A stretch of DNA of 64,000 nucleotides, from contig DATKPY010000052.1 of the NCBI GenBank assembly GCA_035523875.1, positions 1 through 64,000 on the forward strand. Reading direction: 5' to 3'. Of this stretch, positions 25,928-35,370 are shown piece after piece. Below the pieces are notes generated by a model that did no database searches, had not been told where the DNA came from, and saw only the letters and a list, made by a program, of their open reading frames with translations. The first letter of the stretch is position 1; every line of letters starts with the position of its first letter. Position numbers and translations under genes: made by a program. The DNA comes from JASHUC01 sp035523875. GTDB taxonomy: Bacteria > Pseudomonadota > Gammaproteobacteria > Steroidobacterales > Steroidobacteraceae.

Positions 25928-26899
25928 TCAGGCGCGCACGCTCGGCACGCGCCCGGTCGGATGCTCGAGGACATCCTGCGCGCGAAAGAGATACCGCCAC
26001 GCAACCTCGAAGTACGTGCGGTAAACGAGCCCGCCGTTCTCGGCGATCAAGCGCTCACGCTCGCGCCGATAGCGGGCAGGACACTCGTACCACGGGATCC
26101 CCGGGGACTCGTGATGCAGCGCGTGGAGATTGTTGAACAGGAACAGCGGCCCGAGAATCCACGAACGCTCGACGATCGCGACGCGCTCGCGCACGGCCGG
26201 ACGCGCCCGGTGCTCGGCGAAGGAGCGGATGAGCTGGATGCCGTTCGCCGGTACCACCATGGCGAGGAAGTAGAGCCAGAGCGGAATTCCGCACACCCAT
26301 TTCACCCAGAAGACGACCGGAATGCACCAGAGCAGATGCTCGGCCCAGACCCTGCGCACGCCCGGCTCGTCGCGCGCGAGCGCCCGCAGATCGCCGTACA
26401 GAAACAGGCCGATGCGCAGGAACGAGCCGATCAGCACGCGGCCGGCGAGCGTGCGCTCGAGCTCGATGATCCCGCGCCGCAGCCATCCGAGCCGCGCGGA
26501 CTCGGCAGCCGTCCAGTAAAAGGACTCGGGATCGTCAACCGGATCGGTCAGCCGTTCGTCGACGTGATGGATGTGATGGGTGTGCCGATAACGCTCGTAC
26601 GGCAACCAGATCGACAACGGAACGATGCCGAGTAGGCGGTTGAGACCCCGCCAGCGTGTCGGGTGCCCGTGCACGATCTCGTGCTGCAATGAGCTGTGAA
26701 GTGTGATCAGGACGGTCGCGGCACACGCGACGAGGGCGAGCGGCCAGCGGCGATACTCGGCCGTGACGGTGAGCCAACCGGCGTAGGTGGCAATCAGCAG
26801 CAGCAGCGTGGGCAGCTCGACGGCCGGTCGGGCCCTGGCAGTGGAAGTCATGTCCCGGATGCGCCCGGCGGCCGAACTCGGTGACATAACTTCGCTCAT
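25928..26899 (-). CDS. Membrane fatty-acid-desaturase-family protein
   Basis: A 323-residue integral membrane di-iron protein. Three histidine boxes are present: H73-EIV-H77 (LQHEIVHGH), H106-T-H-H-I-H-H112 (RHTHHIHH) and H259-A-L-H-H263 (NLHALHHES). Hydrophobic helices lie at about 32-70 and 190-225. These are the metal ligands of the desaturase/hydroxylase superfamily, which introduces a double bond or hydroxyl group using O2. ATG 26899 is taken; ATG 26851 is an alternative. It is encoded on the minus strand, 89 bp downstream of the ABC transporter permease, and may be read with that unit. Its role beside a quaternary-amine transporter is unclear. Confidence 0.82.
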   Translation of the reverse strand: MSEVMSPSSAAGRIRDMTSTARARPAVELPTLLLLIATYAGWLTVTAEYRRWPLALVACAATVLITLHSSLQHEIVHGHPTRWRGLNRLLGIVPLSIWLPYERYRHTHHIHHVDERLTDPVDDPESFYWTAAESARLGWLRRGIIELERTLAGRVLIGSFLRIGLFLYGDLRALARDEPGVRRVWAEHLLWCIPVVFWVKWVCGIPLWLYFLAMVVPANGIQLIRSFAEHRARPAVRERVAIVERSWILGPLFLFNNLHALHHESPGIPWYECPARYRRERERLIAENGGLVYRTYFEVAWRYLFRAQDVLEHPTGRVPSVRA

Positions 26900-26988
26900 C
26901 GTTTCAAATAGATTAGCATGCGCGCCGCCCGCACGGTGGCCCGCCGGGGGTGAACTGGATAGCGAATTTGAAAGCCGACGCGCCGCGG

Positions 26989-27729
26989 TTACGTCACGCG
27001 TACCGTGCGACAGACGCGGCGCTCGATCATCGCGATCGCATCGTAGAGCAGCATCGCCATGAGCCCCGTGGCGAGCCCCCCTTGCAGGACGAAGGCGGCG
27101 TTGTTCGACAGCAATCCCGCGATGATGACTTCGCCAAGCCCCTTGGCGGCTACAGTAGAGCCCAAGGTCGCGGTCCCGACGTTGATGACAGTCGACAACC
27201 GAATTCCTTCTAGAATCAACGGCATTGCGAGTGGAACCTCGACGCGGAATAAGCGCTCGCGCGGACTCATACCCATGCCGCTCGCCGCCTCGAGCACCGC
27301 AGCCGGACAGCTCCTGAGGCCCACCATCGTATTCTCGAAGATCGGCAGGAGCCCATAGGCAAAGAGCGCAATGAGCGTCGGCTTTTCCCCGAAGCCGACG
27401 AGCGGTACCGCGAGAGCGAGCACGGCCACCGGCGGAAAGGTCTGCCCGATGTTGACGATCGCGCGCGAGATCGGCAGGAATTCGGCGCCCTGCTCACGGG
27501 TCACCAGGATCCCGAGCGCGACGGCGACCACCGCGCTCGCCGCGGTCGCCACCAGCACCGTGCCCACGTGCGCGAGCGCGAGGGCGAGGAGGTTGCCTTG
27601 ATCGTAGATCGAGGGAGCCCCGTACTGTGTGAGGGGCGCAAACAGCGGCGCGAAGCTCTGCGGCCTCAGCAGGAACGCGGCGAGCAGCGTGAGCGCGGCG
27701 CAACGCAGGACTCCGGCGGCGATCCGCAT
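26989..27729 (-). CDS. yehW: Quaternary-amine ABC transporter permease (YehW-like)
   Basis: A 246-residue permease with about five membrane helices and the binding-protein-dependent transport signature EAASGMGMSPRERLFRVEVPLAMPLILEGIRL that docks on the ATPase. Start 27729 overlaps the ATPase stop by one base (TGATG). It is the fourth gene of a binding protein - permease - ATPase - permease order that exactly matches E. coli osmF-yehYXW. In that family the transporter imports glycine betaine or related osmolytes, sometimes with low affinity. The gene symbol is by position and similarity. Confidence 0.82.
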   Translation of the reverse strand: MRIAAGVLRCAALTLLAAFLLRPQSFAPLFAPLTQYGAPSIYDQGNLLALALAHVGTVLVATAASAVVAVALGILVTREQGAEFLPISRAIVNIGQTFPPVAVLALAVPLVGFGEKPTLIALFAYGLLPIFENTMVGLRSCPAAVLEAASGMGMSPRERLFRVEVPLAMPLILEGIRLSTVINVGTATLGSTVAAKGLGEVIIAGLLSNNAAFVLQGGLATGLMAMLLYDAIAMIERRVCRTVRVT

Positions 27730-28664
27730 CAGCTCGGACGCCCGTGCGCGAGAATCGTGGCGATCGTCAAGCGACCGAGCGGCGCACCGGCCGCATCCAC
27801 GACGTTCGCCGAGTCGACCCCGCGCCAGATGAGCTCGCACAGCACTTCGCGGAGCGAGGCGCTGGAGGCAACGCCGGGGCCGTCCGAGGCGCCCGGGACC
27901 ACCGCCTCGCCGGCCGTGGTGAGCGCGAGCAATCGCATGGCCCGATCCGAGAGGCCCGTCATGCGCGCAACGAGCGTGTCGGCCGGATGCTTGAGAAGCA
28001 CCTCGGGGCGGTCGTACTGCAGCAGCCGCCCGGCGCTCATGACAGCGACCCGATCGCCCAGCCGAAACGCCTCGTCGATGTCGTGCGTCACGAGCACGAT
28101 CGTCGTGGCGAAGCGCCGCTGAATGTCGAGCAGGTCATCCTGCGCCTTGTCGCGGATGATCGGATCGAGCGCACCGAACGGCTCGTCCATGAGCAGCACC
28201 TCGGGCTCCGCGGCGAGTGCGCGCGCGACCCCGACGCGCTGCTGCTGCCCTCCGGAGAGCTGGTGCGGATACTTGCGCGCGAACACCGCAGGATCGAGCT
28301 GCAGCGCCTCGAGCAGGGCCGTGACGCGGGAACGGATGCGAGCCGGCTCCCAACCGAGCAGGTGCGGCACGGTGGCGATGTTCTCGGCGACGCTGCGGTG
28401 CGGGAAGAGCCCGTGGCCCTGGATCGCGTAGCCGATCCTTCGGCGCAGCAGATGTGCGGGCTCGTGCGCGGTATCGCGGCCGTCGATCAGCACGCGGCCG
28501 CTCTCCGGCTCGACGAGGCGGTTCACCATGCGCAACAGCGTCGATTTGCCGGAGCCGGAAGTGCCCACGATCACCGTGATCGAGTTGCGCTCGATGACCA
28601 TCGACACGTCGTCGACGACGGTGGTCGAGCCGTAGCGCTTGGTGAGATGCTCGATCGCGATCAT
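27729..28664 (-). CDS. yehX: Quaternary-amine ABC transporter ATPase (YehX/OpuCA-like)
   Basis: A 311-residue ATPase. Walker A is GTSGSGKST (about residue 34), the Q-loop lies in IGYAIQGHGLFPH, the signature is LSGGQQQR, Walker B is VLLMDEPFGALDP and the switch histidine is VTHDIDEA. A C-terminal extension of about 80 residues, ending in a CBS-like half, is typical of osmolyte ABC ATPases and may gate transport by ionic strength. ATG 28664 overlaps the stop of the upstream permease (ATGA). It energises the OsmF-YehYXW type importer. Confidence 0.85.
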   Translation of the reverse strand: MIAIEHLTKRYGSTTVVDDVSMVIERNSITVIVGTSGSGKSTLLRMVNRLVEPESGRVLIDGRDTAHEPAHLLRRRIGYAIQGHGLFPHRSVAENIATVPHLLGWEPARIRSRVTALLEALQLDPAVFARKYPHQLSGGQQQRVGVARALAAEPEVLLMDEPFGALDPIIRDKAQDDLLDIQRRFATTIVLVTHDIDEAFRLGDRVAVMSAGRLLQYDRPEVLLKHPADTLVARMTGLSDRAMRLLALTTAGEAVVPGASDGPGVASSASLREVLCELIWRGVDSANVVDAAGAPLGRLTIATILAHGRPS

Positions 28665-29866
28665 CGCCGCCCCCGATCGAGAGCCTCGACGAGCGCATCG
28701 AGCAGGACGGCCGCGGAGAAGGCCAGCACGACGATCGGAATCGCCCCGAGCAGCACGAGGTCGATCGCCGTCTGTCCGATGCCCTGGAAGATGAATGTCC
28801 CGAGGCCCCCGCCGCCGATCAGGGCCGCGATCGCCACCAGTCCGATGTTCTGCACGAGGACGATACGAACACCGGTGAGGATGACGGGAAGGGCGAGCGG
28901 CAGCTCCACCCGCGCGAGCGCTTGCCACGGGGTCATTCCCATTCCGTGCGCGGCATCGAGCGCCGCCGGCGACACCTGCCGCAGCCCGGCGACGGTATTG
29001 GCCACGATCGGCAGGAGCGAATAAAGAAAGAGCGCAACCACCGCGGGCGCTGCGCCGATCCCGCGGATGCCGATCGCCGCGGCCCATGGCACATGGGCCG
29101 CAAGCAGGCCGAGAGGGGCCATGAGAATGCCGAACAGGGCGATCGCCGGAATCGTTTGAACGATGTTGAGGAGAGCGAGGATTGCGGGCCGCAGGCGCGG
29201 CACGCGGTGGGCGAGGATACCGAGCGGCAGCCCGAGGAGGACCGCCGCGCCGAGCGAGCCGAGCGCGAGTGCGATGTGCCGCTGCGCCTCGCTCGCAAAG
29301 CGGTCGGCGTTCACCGCGTACTCGCGCATGATCGAGAGGCTGTCGAACGTGCCGTGCGCGAGCGCGAGCCCCGCGACCGCCAGGAAGGCGGCGAGCGCGA
29401 GAACGCGCATCGCCGGACCCGGGCGCAGCCGCGCGATCGCATCGGCGGCCATGAGGCCGAGCGCGCTCGCGAGGAGCCAGAACCCCGCGCCCGGAGCGAC
29501 GCGCACCACCGCGTTGCCGGGCGGGGTGAGCAGTGCGGCCGCATGCGCGACGGCGAGGGCCACGGCGACGATGCCGGCGAGCGCCGCCGCGAGTCGCGCG
29601 CGCACACGGGCGACCCCGAGCGCCACTGCCGCAACGAGCACAAGCAGCGCCTCCGTGCCGAGCGCCGCCCAGCGCGGCAGCACTTCGACGAGGGCGCGCG
29701 GATCGCCGGGTGCGATCCGGTTCGCCTTGAGCACGACGAACGGCAGCAGAACGAGCGCCGTCGCGCCGAGGAGCGTGAGCAGGATCCCGAGACGGTCGAT
29801 TCGCGCCGCACGCGCGGTGGCGCGCGCGCTGCGCGGTTGGCCGACGGGGACTCCGAGGACGCTCAT
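28661..29866 (-). CDS. yehY: Quaternary-amine ABC transporter permease, long form (YehY-like)
   Basis: A 401-residue permease, longer than its partner because of extra N-terminal helices, as in YehY (about 385 residues in E. coli). The C-terminal half contains DAAHGMGMTPWQALARVELPLALPVILTGVRI, the ATPase-docking loop, followed by ALIGGGGLGTFIFQGIGQT. ATG 29866 overlaps the stop of the binding-protein gene by ATGA. The upstream frame stays open well into that gene but has no support as coding sequence. Confidence 0.84.
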   Translation of the reverse strand: MSVLGVPVGQPRSARATARAARIDRLGILLTLLGATALVLLPFVVLKANRIAPGDPRALVEVLPRWAALGTEALLVLVAAVALGVARVRARLAAALAGIVAVALAVAHAAALLTPPGNAVVRVAPGAGFWLLASALGLMAADAIARLRPGPAMRVLALAAFLAVAGLALAHGTFDSLSIMREYAVNADRFASEAQRHIALALGSLGAAVLLGLPLGILAHRVPRLRPAILALLNIVQTIPAIALFGILMAPLGLLAAHVPWAAAIGIRGIGAAPAVVALFLYSLLPIVANTVAGLRQVSPAALDAAHGMGMTPWQALARVELPLALPVILTGVRIVLVQNIGLVAIAALIGGGGLGTFIFQGIGQTAIDLVLLGAIPIVVLAFSAAVLLDALVEALDRGRR

Positions 29867-30768
29867 CTGATGAGGCCCTTGCGCTTCAGATAGTCCGCGG
29901 CGACCGAGTCCACCGACTCCCCGTCGATCTGCACGCGCGCGTTGAGTGCCTGAAGCGTCTGGCGATCGAAGCTCTGCATCAGCGGCTTGACGAGCGCGGC
30001 GATCTGCGGGTATTTCTTCAGGACCGCCTCGCGAATGATCGGTACGGGGGCGTAGATAGGCTGGTCGTGCCGGTCGTCCTCGAGGAGCACGAGATTCGCG
30101 GCGACGATGCCGCCGTCGGTCCCGTAGACCATCGCCGTATTCGTCCCGTCGGTGCCGGCCGCGGCGGCGGCGATCGTGGCGGCCGTCTCTCCGCCGGCAA
30201 GCACGATCAACTGGTCCGGGCGCAACCTGAACCCATAGGTCCGCTCGAGCGAGCGCAGCGTTCCGGCGTTGGCGAACTCCGCAGAGCAGGCGAGCACGAC
30301 GTTCCCTCCGCTCGACACCCAGCGGGCGAAATCGCTCATCGTCCGCAAGTGATGGGCGGCAGCCACGTCGTGCCGCACGGCGAGCGCCCACGCGTTGCTC
30401 GCATTCGCCGGGGTGAGCCAGACGATCCGGTTGGCGCGATAGTCGAGCTTCGCACCGAGCTCGTAGCCCTTCGCAAAATCCTTCCAGGCCGGATCGGAGG
30501 GGATGTTGAAGAAGAAGCCCGCATTACCCGTGTACTCGACGTACAGATCGATCTCCCCGTCGATGAGCGCACGGCGCACGACCGGGGTCGCGCCGAGGCG
30601 CGTCCGGTCGATCGTCGGAATGCCGGCCGCATTGAGGAGCAGGCGGATCATCTCCCCGATCATCGCCGACTCGCTCGAGAGCTTCGAGGAGACGACCACG
30701 GCCGCCCGCGACGGGGCGGCGGCAACAAAGGCGAGCGCCGCGGCCACGCACAGCGACTTGAGAAACAT
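29863..30768 (-). CDS. osmF: Quaternary-amine ABC transporter substrate-binding protein (OsmF-like)
   Basis: A 301-residue periplasmic protein with signal peptide MFLKSLCVAAALAFVAAAPSRA (cleavage about residue 22). It begins VVVSSKLSSESAMIGEMIRLLLNAAG and has DLYVEYTGNAGF, both landmarks of the OpuAC/OsmF family of glycine-betaine/choline-type binding proteins. The C-terminal domain includes VYGTDGGIVAANLVLLEDDRHDQPIYAPVPI. It is the first gene of the minus-strand osmF-yehYXW-like operon and is divergent by only 60 bp from the soxB gene, which argues for a catabolic rather than purely osmoprotective role. Confidence 0.86.
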   Translation of the reverse strand: MFLKSLCVAAALAFVAAAPSRAAVVVSSKLSSESAMIGEMIRLLLNAAGIPTIDRTRLGATPVVRRALIDGEIDLYVEYTGNAGFFFNIPSDPAWKDFAKGYELGAKLDYRANRIVWLTPANASNAWALAVRHDVAAAHHLRTMSDFARWVSSGGNVVLACSAEFANAGTLRSLERTYGFRLRPDQLIVLAGGETAATIAAAAAGTDGTNTAMVYGTDGGIVAANLVLLEDDRHDQPIYAPVPIIREAVLKKYPQIAALVKPLMQSFDRQTLQALNARVQIDGESVDSVAADYLKRKGLIR

Positions 30769-30828
30769 CGACACACGTTGTCGGCTGATGCTCTGTGAGT
30801 CAAGCCTTCTGTATGATTCCCGCATCCG
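30769..30828. promoter_or_regulatory. Divergent control region of the ABC transporter and sox operon 1
   Basis: Sixty bases separate the start codons of the osmF-like gene and soxB. A TATGAT that looks like a -10 box lies at 30812-30817 on the plus strand, but with no -35 at the normal distance. This suggests an activator-dependent promoter, and a GbdR- or LysR-type regulator encoded nearby would fit. The shared region should couple uptake and degradation. Confidence 0.45.
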
Positions 30829-32136
30829 ATGAAACCGGCGCCGAATTCGCCCGTGAGCCCCGCGAGCCTCGAAGGTGCTTCGAGCGGGCGGTATTCCGGA
30901 TGGCGTCTGTTCCTCGAGGGTCTGAAGGGCCAGACCGGCTGGTCGCGGGCGTGGGCGAAGCCCACGCCGCGCCCGCGCTACCGCGTCATCATCGTGGGCG
31001 GCGGCGGCCATGGGCTTGCAACCGCTTACTACCTTGCGCACGAGTACGGCGTACGCGACGTGGCGGTGATCGAGCGAGGACCGATCGGCCTCGGGAACGT
31101 CGGGCGCAACACGACCATCATCCGCTCGAACTACTTCCTTCCCCCGAACGTGCGCTTCTACGAGTTCTCGCTCAAGCTCTGGGAGGGGCTCGAGCAACGG
31201 CTCAATTTCAACGCGATGGTGAGCCAGCGTGGCACGCTCAATCTGTTCCACACGGAATCCCAGCGCGATCTGTTCACGCGGCGCGCGAACACCATGCGGC
31301 TTCTCGGCGTCGATGCCGAGCCCGTGAGCCGCGAGGGGGTGTTGGCGCTCGTCCCGCTCGTCGATCTGGACAACGGACGTTACCCCGTGCTCGGGGGATT
31401 CCTGCAGCGCCGCGGCGGCACCGTTCGCCACGACGCGGTTGCCTGGGGCTACGCGCGGGCGGCCTCTGCGGCCGGTGTGGACATCATCGAGCACTGCGAA
31501 GTGATCGGCTTGCGCGGCGACGGGAAGCGCGTGACCGGCGTCGTGACGGCACGCGGGACAATCGAAGCGGAGAGCGTCTGCCTCGCCGTGGCGGGCCACT
31601 CCTCGCGACTCGCCGCAATGGCGGGACTGCGGCTGCCGATTGAAAGCCACGTGCTCCAGGCGTTCGTGAGCGAGAGCGTGAAACCAGTCCTCGACGTCGT
31701 TCTCACCTACGGGGCGGGTCACTTCTACGTGAGCCAGTCGGACAAGGGCGGGCTCGTCTTCGGCGGCGCGATCGACGGCTACAACACCTACGGCCAGCGC
31801 GGCACGTTCCCGATGGCCGAGGAGGTGGCAGCGGCGGCGGTGACGCTGATGCCCGGGCTTGCACGGCTCAAGGTGGTGCGGCAATGGGGCGGCGTCATGG
31901 ACATGACGATGGACGGCTCGCCGATCATCTCGAAGACGCCCCTCGAGGGGCTGTTCCTGAACGGCGGCTGGTGCTACGGGGGGTTCAAGGCGATCCCTGC
32001 CGGAGGCATGACGACCGCGCACTTGATTGCCTGCGGAACCCCTCATCCGCTCGCCGCGCACCTCGATCTCGGTCGCTTCGCGGCCGGGCGGACGCTCGAT
32101 GAGCGCGGTGCCGGCCCTTTCCCCTACGCACACTGA
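30829..32136 (+). CDS. soxB: Sarcosine oxidase beta subunit (copy 1)
   Basis: A 435-residue flavoprotein subunit of heterotetrameric sarcosine oxidase, which oxidises sarcosine to glycine with formation of 5,10-methylene-THF and H2O2. FAD motif VIIVGGGGHGLATAYYL (57-62 is the glycine core) is followed by GNVGRNTTIIRSNYF. RRGGTVRHDAVAWGYARAA contains the histidine (H201) that in this family holds FMN covalently. WGGVMDMTMDGSPIISKTP near the C-terminus is typical of SoxB. The N-terminal ~45 residues precede the FAD domain, as in other SoxB proteins. It heads a complete B-D-A-G operon and is divergent from the ABC transporter. Confidence 0.92.
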   Translation: MKPAPNSPVSPASLEGASSGRYSGWRLFLEGLKGQTGWSRAWAKPTPRPRYRVIIVGGGGHGLATAYYLAHEYGVRDVAVIERGPIGLGNVGRNTTIIRSNYFLPPNVRFYEFSLKLWEGLEQRLNFNAMVSQRGTLNLFHTESQRDLFTRRANTMRLLGVDAEPVSREGVLALVPLVDLDNGRYPVLGGFLQRRGGTVRHDAVAWGYARAASAAGVDIIEHCEVIGLRGDGKRVTGVVTARGTIEAESVCLAVAGHSSRLAAMAGLRLPIESHVLQAFVSESVKPVLDVVLTYGAGHFYVSQSDKGGLVFGGAIDGYNTYGQRGTFPMAEEVAAAAVTLMPGLARLKVVRQWGGVMDMTMDGSPIISKTPLEGLFLNGGWCYGGFKAIPAGGMTTAHLIACGTPHPLAAHLDLGRFAAGRTLDERGAGPFPYAH

Positions 32137-32146
32137 GAAGCGCGCG

Positions 32147-32431
32147 ATGCTGCGGATTCGATGCCCCTGGTGCGGAGAGCGCGACGAGACCGAGTTTCGC
32201 TATCGCGGGGATGCGCGGCGGGAGCGTCCGAGCGCGGCGGCGGACCTTGCTCAATTCAACACCTTCGTCTACGAGCGCGCCAATCCGCTCGGCTGGCATC
32301 TCGAGTGGTGGCTGCACGTGGGCGGCTGCCGCAAGCTCCTCAAGATCGTGCGCCACACGCTCACCCACGAGATTCGCTTCATCGGGAGTCCCGCGGATCG
32401 CCCGGAACTGCCCGCGGAAGGGCCGCCGTGA
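32147..32431 (+). CDS. soxD: Sarcosine oxidase delta subunit (copy 1)
   Basis: A 94-residue zinc subunit. IRCPWCGERDETEF gives the first two cysteines, and LHVGGCRKLL gives the His and Cys that complete the zinc site known in SoxD. YERANPLGWHLEWWLH is a conserved family segment. ATG 32147 lies 10 bp after the soxB stop. The stop overlaps the GTG start of soxA (GTGA). It is a structural subunit of the heterotetramer. Confidence 0.92.
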   Translation: MLRIRCPWCGERDETEFRYRGDARRERPSAAADLAQFNTFVYERANPLGWHLEWWLHVGGCRKLLKIVRHTLTHEIRFIGSPADRPELPAEGPP

Positions 32432-35370
32432 CGGGGGGTCCCGCACGCATCGGCCGCGGTCTGCTCATCGACCCCGCGCGTCCGATCAGCTTCCGCTTCG
32501 ACGGCCGCCGGCTGCGCGGACTAGAGGGCGATACGCTCGCCTCCGCGCTTCTTGCGAGCGGGAGGCGTCTGATCGGGCGCAGCTTCAAATACCATCGGCC
32601 GCGCGGCATCGTGACCGGCGGACCGGAGGAGCCGTGTGCGCTCGTCGATGTCATCACCGACTGCGGGCGTGAGCCGAACCGGCTCGCGACCACGCTCGCA
32701 TTGCACGAGGGGCTCGTAGCCGAGAGCCAGAATCGCTGGCCGTCGCTCGCGTTCGACGCGCTTGCAGTGAGCGGGCTCGTCGGGCGGTTCCTGCCCGCGG
32801 GCTTCTACTACAAGACTTTCATGGCCCCGGCGTGGGGCTGGGAGCGGCTCTACGAGCCGCTCATTCGGCGCGCAGCCGGCTTGGGTCGCCTCGAGCCGGT
32901 CGCAGGCGCGCGCGCGGCGCCCGCGGAGACCGTGCACGACCACGCGGACGTGCTCATCGTCGGCGCGGGCGCTGCGGGGCTCGCCGCCGCATTGCGCCTG
33001 GGCTCGAGCGGCCTCAAGGTGATCGTTGCGGAGCAGGACGCGGTGCTCGGGGGCGGCACGCTCCTCGATGCACGCTGGGACGCATGGCGCGAGCGTGTGC
33101 GCGCCGCACTCGAGGGCTTGCCCAACGTGCGCTGCCTGCCGCGCACGACCGTGCTCGGCGCGTACGGCCACGGCGTATTCGCCGCACTCGAAGTGCTTGC
33201 GCCCGCGGAGGAGTCTCGCTTCCGGGGCTTGCGCGAGCGGTTGCGGATTCTCAGGGTGAGGCGCGTCGTGCTCGCAACCGGCGCGGTCGAGCGGCTGGTC
33301 GCCTTTGCCGGCAACGACCGGCCGGGCGTGATGCTCGCCGGGGCCGCGCTCGGCTACTTGAGGCGCTACGGAGTCGCGGTGGGAAGGCGTATCGCATTCT
33401 TGCTCAACTCCGACGAGGCGTACGGCGCGCTGTTCGCACTCCTCGAAGCGGGCGTCGCGTGCGCCGGTGTCATCGACCCGCGGATCCACTCGCTCGCCGC
33501 CGAGCGTGCGCGCGCGCTCGGTGTCGAGGTGCTCGGCGGAGGGAGCGTGGAGGCGGTGAGCGGACGCCGCGGCGTGCGCCGCGTGTGCGTGCGCGAGGCG
33601 GGCGGACGGCGGCGCGAGCTCTCGGCCGACGCGCTGCTGGTTTCCGGCGGCTATACCCCGGCCGTTTCGCTTGCGAGCCAGCTCGGCGCGGCGCTCGCCT
33701 GGAAAGAGGCGATCGCCGCTTTCACGGCGGAGCTCGCGGCGTCGATCGGCCGGAGCGTGGGCGCGGCGCGCGGGATATTCGGGCTCGCGGCGGCCGCGGC
33801 GGACGGGGAGGCCGCCGCCGCCGCCATCGCCGCGGAGCTCGCGCATGCGGCCGCGGCGGCGAGCCCGCTACTCGATGCACCCGAGGACTCTCCGGTGACG
33901 CCGCTCGTGGCCTTGTGGGAGTCGGCGGGAGCGGGGCAGGCTTTCGTCGACCTGCAGAACGACGTGACCGCGCAGGACGTGCGGCTCGCGCACCGCGAGG
34001 GCTACGAGCACGTCGAGCACATGAAGCGCTACACGACCCACGGGATGGCGACCGACCAGGGTCGCATCGGCGGGCTCGTGGGCAGCGCAATCCTTGCACG
34101 CGCGCGTGGAGAGCCGCTTGCGCAGGTAGGACAGTCGAAGCCCCGTCCCTTCGCGCAGCCGGTGCCGTTCGCTGCGCTCGCCGGCGGGGAGGTTGGCGCG
34201 CACTTCCGACCCAAGCGCCGCCTGCCGCTGCACGAATGGCACGAATCGGCCGGTGCGAGCTTCGTGTGCACGGGTCTGTGGCTGCGTCCGCTCGTGTATT
34301 CCCGCGCGGGCGGCTGGGAGGCGGTCCTGCGCGAGGCGCGCGCCGTGCGCCGCGCGGTTGGCATCACCGACGCATCGAGTCTCGGCAAGATCGACGTGCA
34401 GGGCCCGGACGCCGCGCGCTTCCTCGACTTCGTGTACGCGAACCGCTTCGCGAGTCTCCCCGTGGGCCGCTCGCGCTACGGCATCATGCTGCGCGAGGAC
34501 GGCATCCTGCTCGACGACGGCACGACCTCGCGACTCGGACCCGAGCAGTTCCTCGTGACGACGACGACCGCGAATGCCGTCGCGGTGCTCGAGCATCTGG
34601 AGTTCTACCTGCAGGCGGTGTGCACCGAGCTCGACGTGGTGCTCACCGATGTGGGGGATCAGTGGGCGCAGCTCGCCGTCGCCGGACCGCGCTCGCGCGA
34701 GGTCGTCGCCCGCGTGGTGAGCGGGCTCGATCTCTCCAACGAGGCGTTTCCGTTCATGGCGGCGGGCCGCGCCTGCATTGCGGGGGTGCCCGGGCGGCTG
34801 TTTCGCATCTCCTACTGCGGCGAGCTCGCCTACGAGCTCGCCGTGCCGGCCGGCTCTGCGTTGCCCGTGTGGTCGGCGCTCCTCGAGGCCGGTCGCGAGT
34901 TCGCGATCGCACCCTACGGCCTCGATGCGCTCAACACGCTGCGCATCGAGAAAGGCCACGTGACCGGCGCCGAGCTCAACGGCAACACGAGCGCGGACGA
35001 TCTCGGCTTCGCAGGAATGCTGAAGGGCGAGGGTGATTTCATCGGCCGCGCGCTCGCGCGCCGCGCGGGGCTCGCGGCGCCGGATCGGCTGCAGTTGGTC
35101 GGCGTGCGACCTCTCGACCGCGCGCGCCGCCTGCGCAACGCTGCGCACGTGGTCGCCCCCGAGGCGCCGAACGCCTCGCTCGGCTACCTGACCTCCGCAA
35201 CACCCTCGGTGGAGCTCGAGGGATGGGTGGCGCTCGCGCTCGTCGCGGGCGGCCGGCAACGCATCGGCCAGCAGCTGATCGCCACCTCGCCGATTCACGA
35301 CGAAGCCGTCCCGATCGAGATCGTCAGTCCCCACCTCGTCGATCCGGAGAATCTGCGTGTCCGCGCCTGA
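32428..35370 (+). CDS. soxA: Sarcosine oxidase alpha subunit (copy 1)
   Basis: A 980-residue subunit with three parts. The N-terminal segment (SFKYHRPRGIVTGGPEEPCALV) is related to the ferredoxin-like domain. A dinucleotide-binding domain follows (ADVLIVGAGAAGLAAAL, about residue 175), which binds NAD+ in this family. The C-terminal half is a GcvT/aminomethyltransferase domain (YGLDALNTLRIEKGHVTGAELNGNTSADDLG) that binds tetrahydrofolate and captures formaldehyde as 5,10-methylene-THF. The GTG at 32428 is set by the overlap with soxD; the open frame extends upstream over soxD without support. The end overlaps soxG. Confidence 0.92.
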   Translation: MTGGPARIGRGLLIDPARPISFRFDGRRLRGLEGDTLASALLASGRRLIGRSFKYHRPRGIVTGGPEEPCALVDVITDCGREPNRLATTLALHEGLVAESQNRWPSLAFDALAVSGLVGRFLPAGFYYKTFMAPAWGWERLYEPLIRRAAGLGRLEPVAGARAAPAETVHDHADVLIVGAGAAGLAAALRLGSSGLKVIVAEQDAVLGGGTLLDARWDAWRERVRAALEGLPNVRCLPRTTVLGAYGHGVFAALEVLAPAEESRFRGLRERLRILRVRRVVLATGAVERLVAFAGNDRPGVMLAGAALGYLRRYGVAVGRRIAFLLNSDEAYGALFALLEAGVACAGVIDPRIHSLAAERARALGVEVLGGGSVEAVSGRRGVRRVCVREAGGRRRELSADALLVSGGYTPAVSLASQLGAALAWKEAIAAFTAELAASIGRSVGAARGIFGLAAAAADGEAAAAAIAAELAHAAAAASPLLDAPEDSPVTPLVALWESAGAGQAFVDLQNDVTAQDVRLAHREGYEHVEHMKRYTTHGMATDQGRIGGLVGSAILARARGEPLAQVGQSKPRPFAQPVPFAALAGGEVGAHFRPKRRLPLHEWHESAGASFVCTGLWLRPLVYSRAGGWEAVLREARAVRRAVGITDASSLGKIDVQGPDAARFLDFVYANRFASLPVGRSRYGIMLREDGILLDDGTTSRLGPEQFLVTTTTANAVAVLEHLEFYLQAVCTELDVVLTDVGDQWAQLAVAGPRSREVVARVVSGLDLSNEAFPFMAAGRACIAGVPGRLFRISYCGELAYELAVPAGSALPVWSALLEAGREFAIAPYGLDALNTLRIEKGHVTGAELNGNTSADDLGFAGMLKGEGDFIGRALARRAGLAAPDRLQLVGVRPLDRARRLRNAAHVVAPEAPNASLGYLTSATPSVELEGWVALALVAGGRQRIGQQLIATSPIHDEAVPIEIVSPHLVDPENLRVRA

